From Sinonovacula constricta (Eukaryota > Mollusca > Bivalvia > Cardiida > Solecurtidae), in NCBI GenBank assembly GCA_007844125.1, contig CM017564.1:28265158-28329157 (forward strand): a stretch of 64,000 nt of DNA, written 5' to 3'. A model generated the notes under the pieces. It was not told the origin of the DNA, ran no database searches, and saw only the letters and a list, made by a program, of their open reading frames with translations. A program made the translations under genes and the position numbers. Shown in pieces: positions 61,701 to 64,000 of the stretch (its first letter is position 1; each line of letters opens with the position of its first letter).

Positions 61701-63403
61701 GGGGGCTTGTACAGTCATTTTTAGTGTGTCTTTTCTTTAAATATGGTGAGCTTTCCCACTCATCTCAGTGTTAGCTGTATATAATGCTCAGATTAAAGTT
61801 TTGCATGCATTGTTTATTTGATTTACTGGCCCACCAACAATTTTTCAGCTTGACTGTGTCCACTTTAAGCAGATATATTGACATTAAGTCTTGGCATTTA
61901 ACCTCACCTGGTCACATTATGCTGAGACCCTAGGGTTAACCTGTTGTGAAACTATATTTTCTTGAGCGTTAGCTAGAGAGCTTAACAACTATCATTTTAT
62001 ACAACTTCTGTATGTTTGAACCCAGTATCTACTGTACTTGGAGCTGATGCTTAGCTATTAGTGGTGCTAGGTCCAGTTAATATGTCAGCTCACTGTTAAG
62101 CTTGTACTTGTACAGATTGCAAGAAAACTGAACATATATATATTTATAGTGATCTTATATACAATTATAAAAATCCAGTTTCTTAGGTTTAGATTATTTT
62201 TATTAGAATTCTAACCCTGATTTAACCTACAAAATTAGGAGCACATACTTGCATGCTTTCATTGTGCTGACTGGACCTGGTAGAGCAATCGGTAGACTGT
62301 CTGTTCCAGGTACAGGAGGCCCCAGGTTCGATCCCAGGTCGCGACATACCAAAGTCGTTAAAAATGGTAGTGGTGTAGCTCCCTTGCTAACACTCAAGCA
62401 ATTATAAGGGTAGTTCCACGACTGGTTGGCCCAGTGTCAGGTTAATATGACTGGGTGTGGTATCATGCCAGGTGTTTATGGCATGCTTTACATAGTGAAG
62501 GCAGCACTATATCTTACTTCAAGTAGACACAGTCTCCAAATAACTGAAATACTGTTGGTGGACAGATAAATCCCTAAAACATAAACATTTCATTGTGCTA
62601 GTACTGTCAACCTAACATACTACCATGGACTTGAAGTGTACAGTCATGTGACAGCTCTTGTTCCCTTTGTTATTGTTTGAACATTAAGATAAGGTAAACA
62701 TAAAAGGATTTTATGGTAAAATGTTTAATATGCTCTTCTGCTGAAAATAAGAGAGGTTAACTTAATTACTTGAGTTTTTGATCAAACGCCAATATTCAGG
62801 TATTGAAAATAAAATTCAAGCACTCTAGGGAAAAAATGAAATATTATTACATTGAAAAATAAAATGCTAATTAAGTCTGTTAAATGTTGGCGCAAATTTT
62901 GCAACTAGTGTTTGTCCAGCAAAAAACTGCAATGTACCGCTCTCCATTGCTTCCATAATTATATAACTCTACAGCACTTACCAGAACAACAATTGCATTG
63001 CCAGTCAGACCCTATCATCTTGCACCTGCTCAGCCACCACCAGATATTTTTTTAAATAATACACGTAGTGTCTTTTTTATATTGCTTTAATTTTTTTACA
63101 TGACAGTAGGCTAAATTTATCTTCTCGTAAGTTAATTAATGTTATACAATAATAATGAAAGATGCCATTTGAAAGCACGAAGGCATTTCAGGAACTCATC
63201 TTGCAAGATAATAATGTATATCATATTCAGGTGTTTAAAATCGAAATCTTCAGGTATTCTCTGTTTGCTGTTGTGAACCACAGTGGAACAATAGAGTGTG
63301 GACACTACACCTGTTTTATACGACAGCATAAAAATCAGTGGTTCAAATGTGATGATCATCTCATTACAAAAGCTCTGCCTCAAGAAGTGCTCAATAGTGA
63401 AGG
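52599..63403 (+). CDS. USP22: USP22-like ubiquitin hydrolase (SAGA DUB module), last exon outside
   Basis: USP22 (yeast Ubp8) removes ubiquitin from histone H2B within the SAGA complex. Exons: 52599-52718, 53095-53227, 53705-53815, 54327-54428, 55529-55704, 56221-56368, 56806-56914, 57598-57722, 58911-58976, 60158-60215, 60913-61039, 61376-61530, 63254-63403. All phases agree; 1,580 nt, about 527 residues. N-terminal zinc finger [39 protein letters not shown] fold: catalytic Cys167 in [27 protein letters not shown], CxxC zinc ligands (DVTCQQC; IKCSNC), His494 in ECGHYTCF and Asp510/511 in WFKCDD. The final ~14 residues (human ends YLLFYHKQFLEYE) are not seen before 64000. An in-frame stop at 52536 makes 52599 the first usable ATG. 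Confidence 0.95.
53940..54135 (+). mobile_element. SINE family C, partial
   Basis: Lacks the 5' head: 'acttgtaactccttagccca', 'gggtttgagcccc', 'cttcaaactggctgccctgc', tail 'gccaataagaccataattgt', in a USP22 intron. Further fragments of the family lie at 35551..35622 (minus) and 60752..60845 (tail, plus). Confidence 0.55.
55529..55704 (+). CDS. USP22: USP22 catalytic Cys-box exon
   Basis: Encodes [20 protein letters not shown] through [12 protein letters not shown]. Cys167 is the nucleophile. Acceptor atttccag, donor gtatgt. Confidence 0.95.
55772..56056 (+). mobile_element. SINE family B, direct
   Basis: Head 'gggcaatcggtagagtgtcg', box B-like 'ggtgtgatcctgg', body 'aaaaatggtagtggttttgc' and tail 'ctgaaatactgtttatggga', in a USP22 intron. 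Confidence 0.78.
56938..57200 (+). mobile_element. SINE family B, direct
   Basis: Head 'tagcgcaatcggtagagtat', body 'aaaaatggtagtggtatagc', tail 'ctgaaatactgtgggtggga'; abuts the ~48-bp tandem repeat. Confidence 0.8.
57233..57445. repeat. ~48-bp tandem repeat, about five copies
   Basis: Units of 'tagctggacttacccagaca' followed by 'cttgtg...actttctccg', in a USP22 intron, directly after a SINE. Confidence 0.8.
57598..57722 (+). CDS. USP22: USP22 exon with Asn-repeat linker
   Basis: Encodes [16 protein letters not shown], conserved in the family, then a species-specific linker with a seven-Asn run made by an AAC microsatellite (57679..57699), and GSNSSPGS. Confidence 0.88.
58911..58976 (+). 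CDS. USP22: USP22 candidate cassette exon (22 codons)
   Basis: 66 nt with acceptor tggcccag and donor gtaaag, entering and leaving in the same phase, so it can be kept or skipped without a frame change. It encodes [20 protein letters not shown] in the variable linker of the catalytic domain, where human is also variable. The acceptor has a poor pyrimidine tract, so inclusion is less sure than for the other exons. Confidence 0.6.
60355..60621 (+). mobile_element. SINE family A, third copy
   Basis: 'aatagctcaggtaatagagc' and 'gggttcaaactc', same body. Flanks 'atcactgtgggac' and 'attactgcgggac' are a 13-bp target duplication with two differences, in a USP22 intron. Confidence 0.8.
61810..62078 (-). 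mobile_element. SINE family B, old inverted copy
   Basis: Diverged: 'ggcccaccaacaatttttca', 'ctggtcacattatgctgaga', 'ttgagcgttagctagagagc'. Confidence 0.6.
62274..62578 (+). mobile_element. SINE family B, direct
   Basis: Well-preserved: 'ggtagagcaatcggtagact', box B 'ggttcgatccc', 'aaaaatggtagtggtgtagc', 'cccagtgtcaggttaatatg', tail 'ctgaaatactgttggtggac'. Confidence 0.82.
63254..63403 (+). CDS. USP22: USP22 exon with catalytic His and Asp
   Basis: Encodes [20 protein letters not shown] then [20 protein letters not shown] and ends NSEG in mid-codon at donor gtaagt. No following exon is recognisable in 63404..64000. Confidence 0.95.
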
Positions 63404-64000
63404 GTAAGTTCCACATAGTTTAGATGTTCACATAGCTAAATATTACAGCCTTATCCCCCACGATACCGGTGCAGTTAATGAATATGTAAATAAATCATAA
63501 GAACTAAAACTCACCTGATGAAAACTCAAAGTCAACTTATTTACCAACATCTCATCTTCTAATGACTTTCAAAAAAAAGTTCTATCACTTTTACAATTTA
63601 TTGTTCGTGGATGTAAACAATGGCATCCATATTGAATATAAGTAAACTAGGTCACTCCTTGTGATCGGTGTAATGGTAAAATTGTCCAAACAATTGGATG
63701 CCAGAATCGCCACTGAATTCAGTGTTCAATTTAAATATGTCAATAGTCACACTTAGCTTATATGAACAGTTAAATGTTATTTTCTGACATAGAAAATTCA
63801 ACTGTAACAATGAAACTGTTGATAACATGAACTAATTACTGATCTCTTAAGGTGGCGCTTCGGAAAAAAAAACACGCAATATTGTGTTTACACTGGTACC
63901 ATGGGATTCGAGTATACATCTGGTCCTCTCCTCAGCTTCTCCTTGGGAGATATATCAGAATGCAGACTTTCATGTGGCAATACATCAATTATCTAATTAG
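63404..64000 (+). other. USP22 last visible intron
   Basis: No sequence resembling the expected last exon (LLFYHKQ type) and no recognised repeat seen here. Confidence 0.6.

Noticed and set aside
63840..64000. Final USP22 exon
   Set aside because: No acceptor followed by a YLLFYHKQ-like reading is present; the exon must be beyond the window.

Overview
This is eukaryotic, AT-rich, intron-rich animal DNA. It is probably from a bivalve mollusc. That inference rests on the repeat content: tRNA-headed SINEs, a pearl-like element built from ~155-bp tandem units, and many MITE-like elements. The genes are split into 13 to 272 bp exons with GT-AG borders. I rebuilt four genes by translating exons and checking that the reading phase agrees at every junction.

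Layout. (1) 2005..33458, minus strand: MSH4, the meiotic MutS homologue. 19 exons are visible; the C-terminal part after Walker B lies left of the window. Its introns carry most of the repeats. (2) 34862..37454, plus strand: TMEM11, two coding exons, complete, head-to-head with MSH4. (3) 38313..45795, minus strand: DHRS7B-like short-chain dehydrogenase, six exons, complete, tail-to-tail with TMEM11. (4) 45820..52598: intergenic, with a 42-bp minisatellite, a dead LINE, a tRNA-like SINE head and a tiny LTR element (TRIM). (5) 52599..63403, plus strand: USP22-like SAGA deubiquitinase, 13 exons visible; only the last short exon is missing, off the right edge.

TMEM11, DHRS7B and USP22 serve unrelated functions (mitochondrial inner-membrane organisation, peroxisome/ER lipid reduction, histone H2B deubiquitination). 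As far as I recall they are also neighbours on human 17p11.2 in the same order and relative orientation, so this looks like an old conserved linkage block. MSH4 is not part of that block in human.

The most unusual items are: a tandem array beside an MSH4 exon, made of copies of that exon's own 3' end plus splice donor; two 13-nt microexons in MSH4; a 374-bp LTR element whose LTRs each contain a tRNA-type pol III promoter; and several cleanly dated or nested SINE insertions with target-site duplications.
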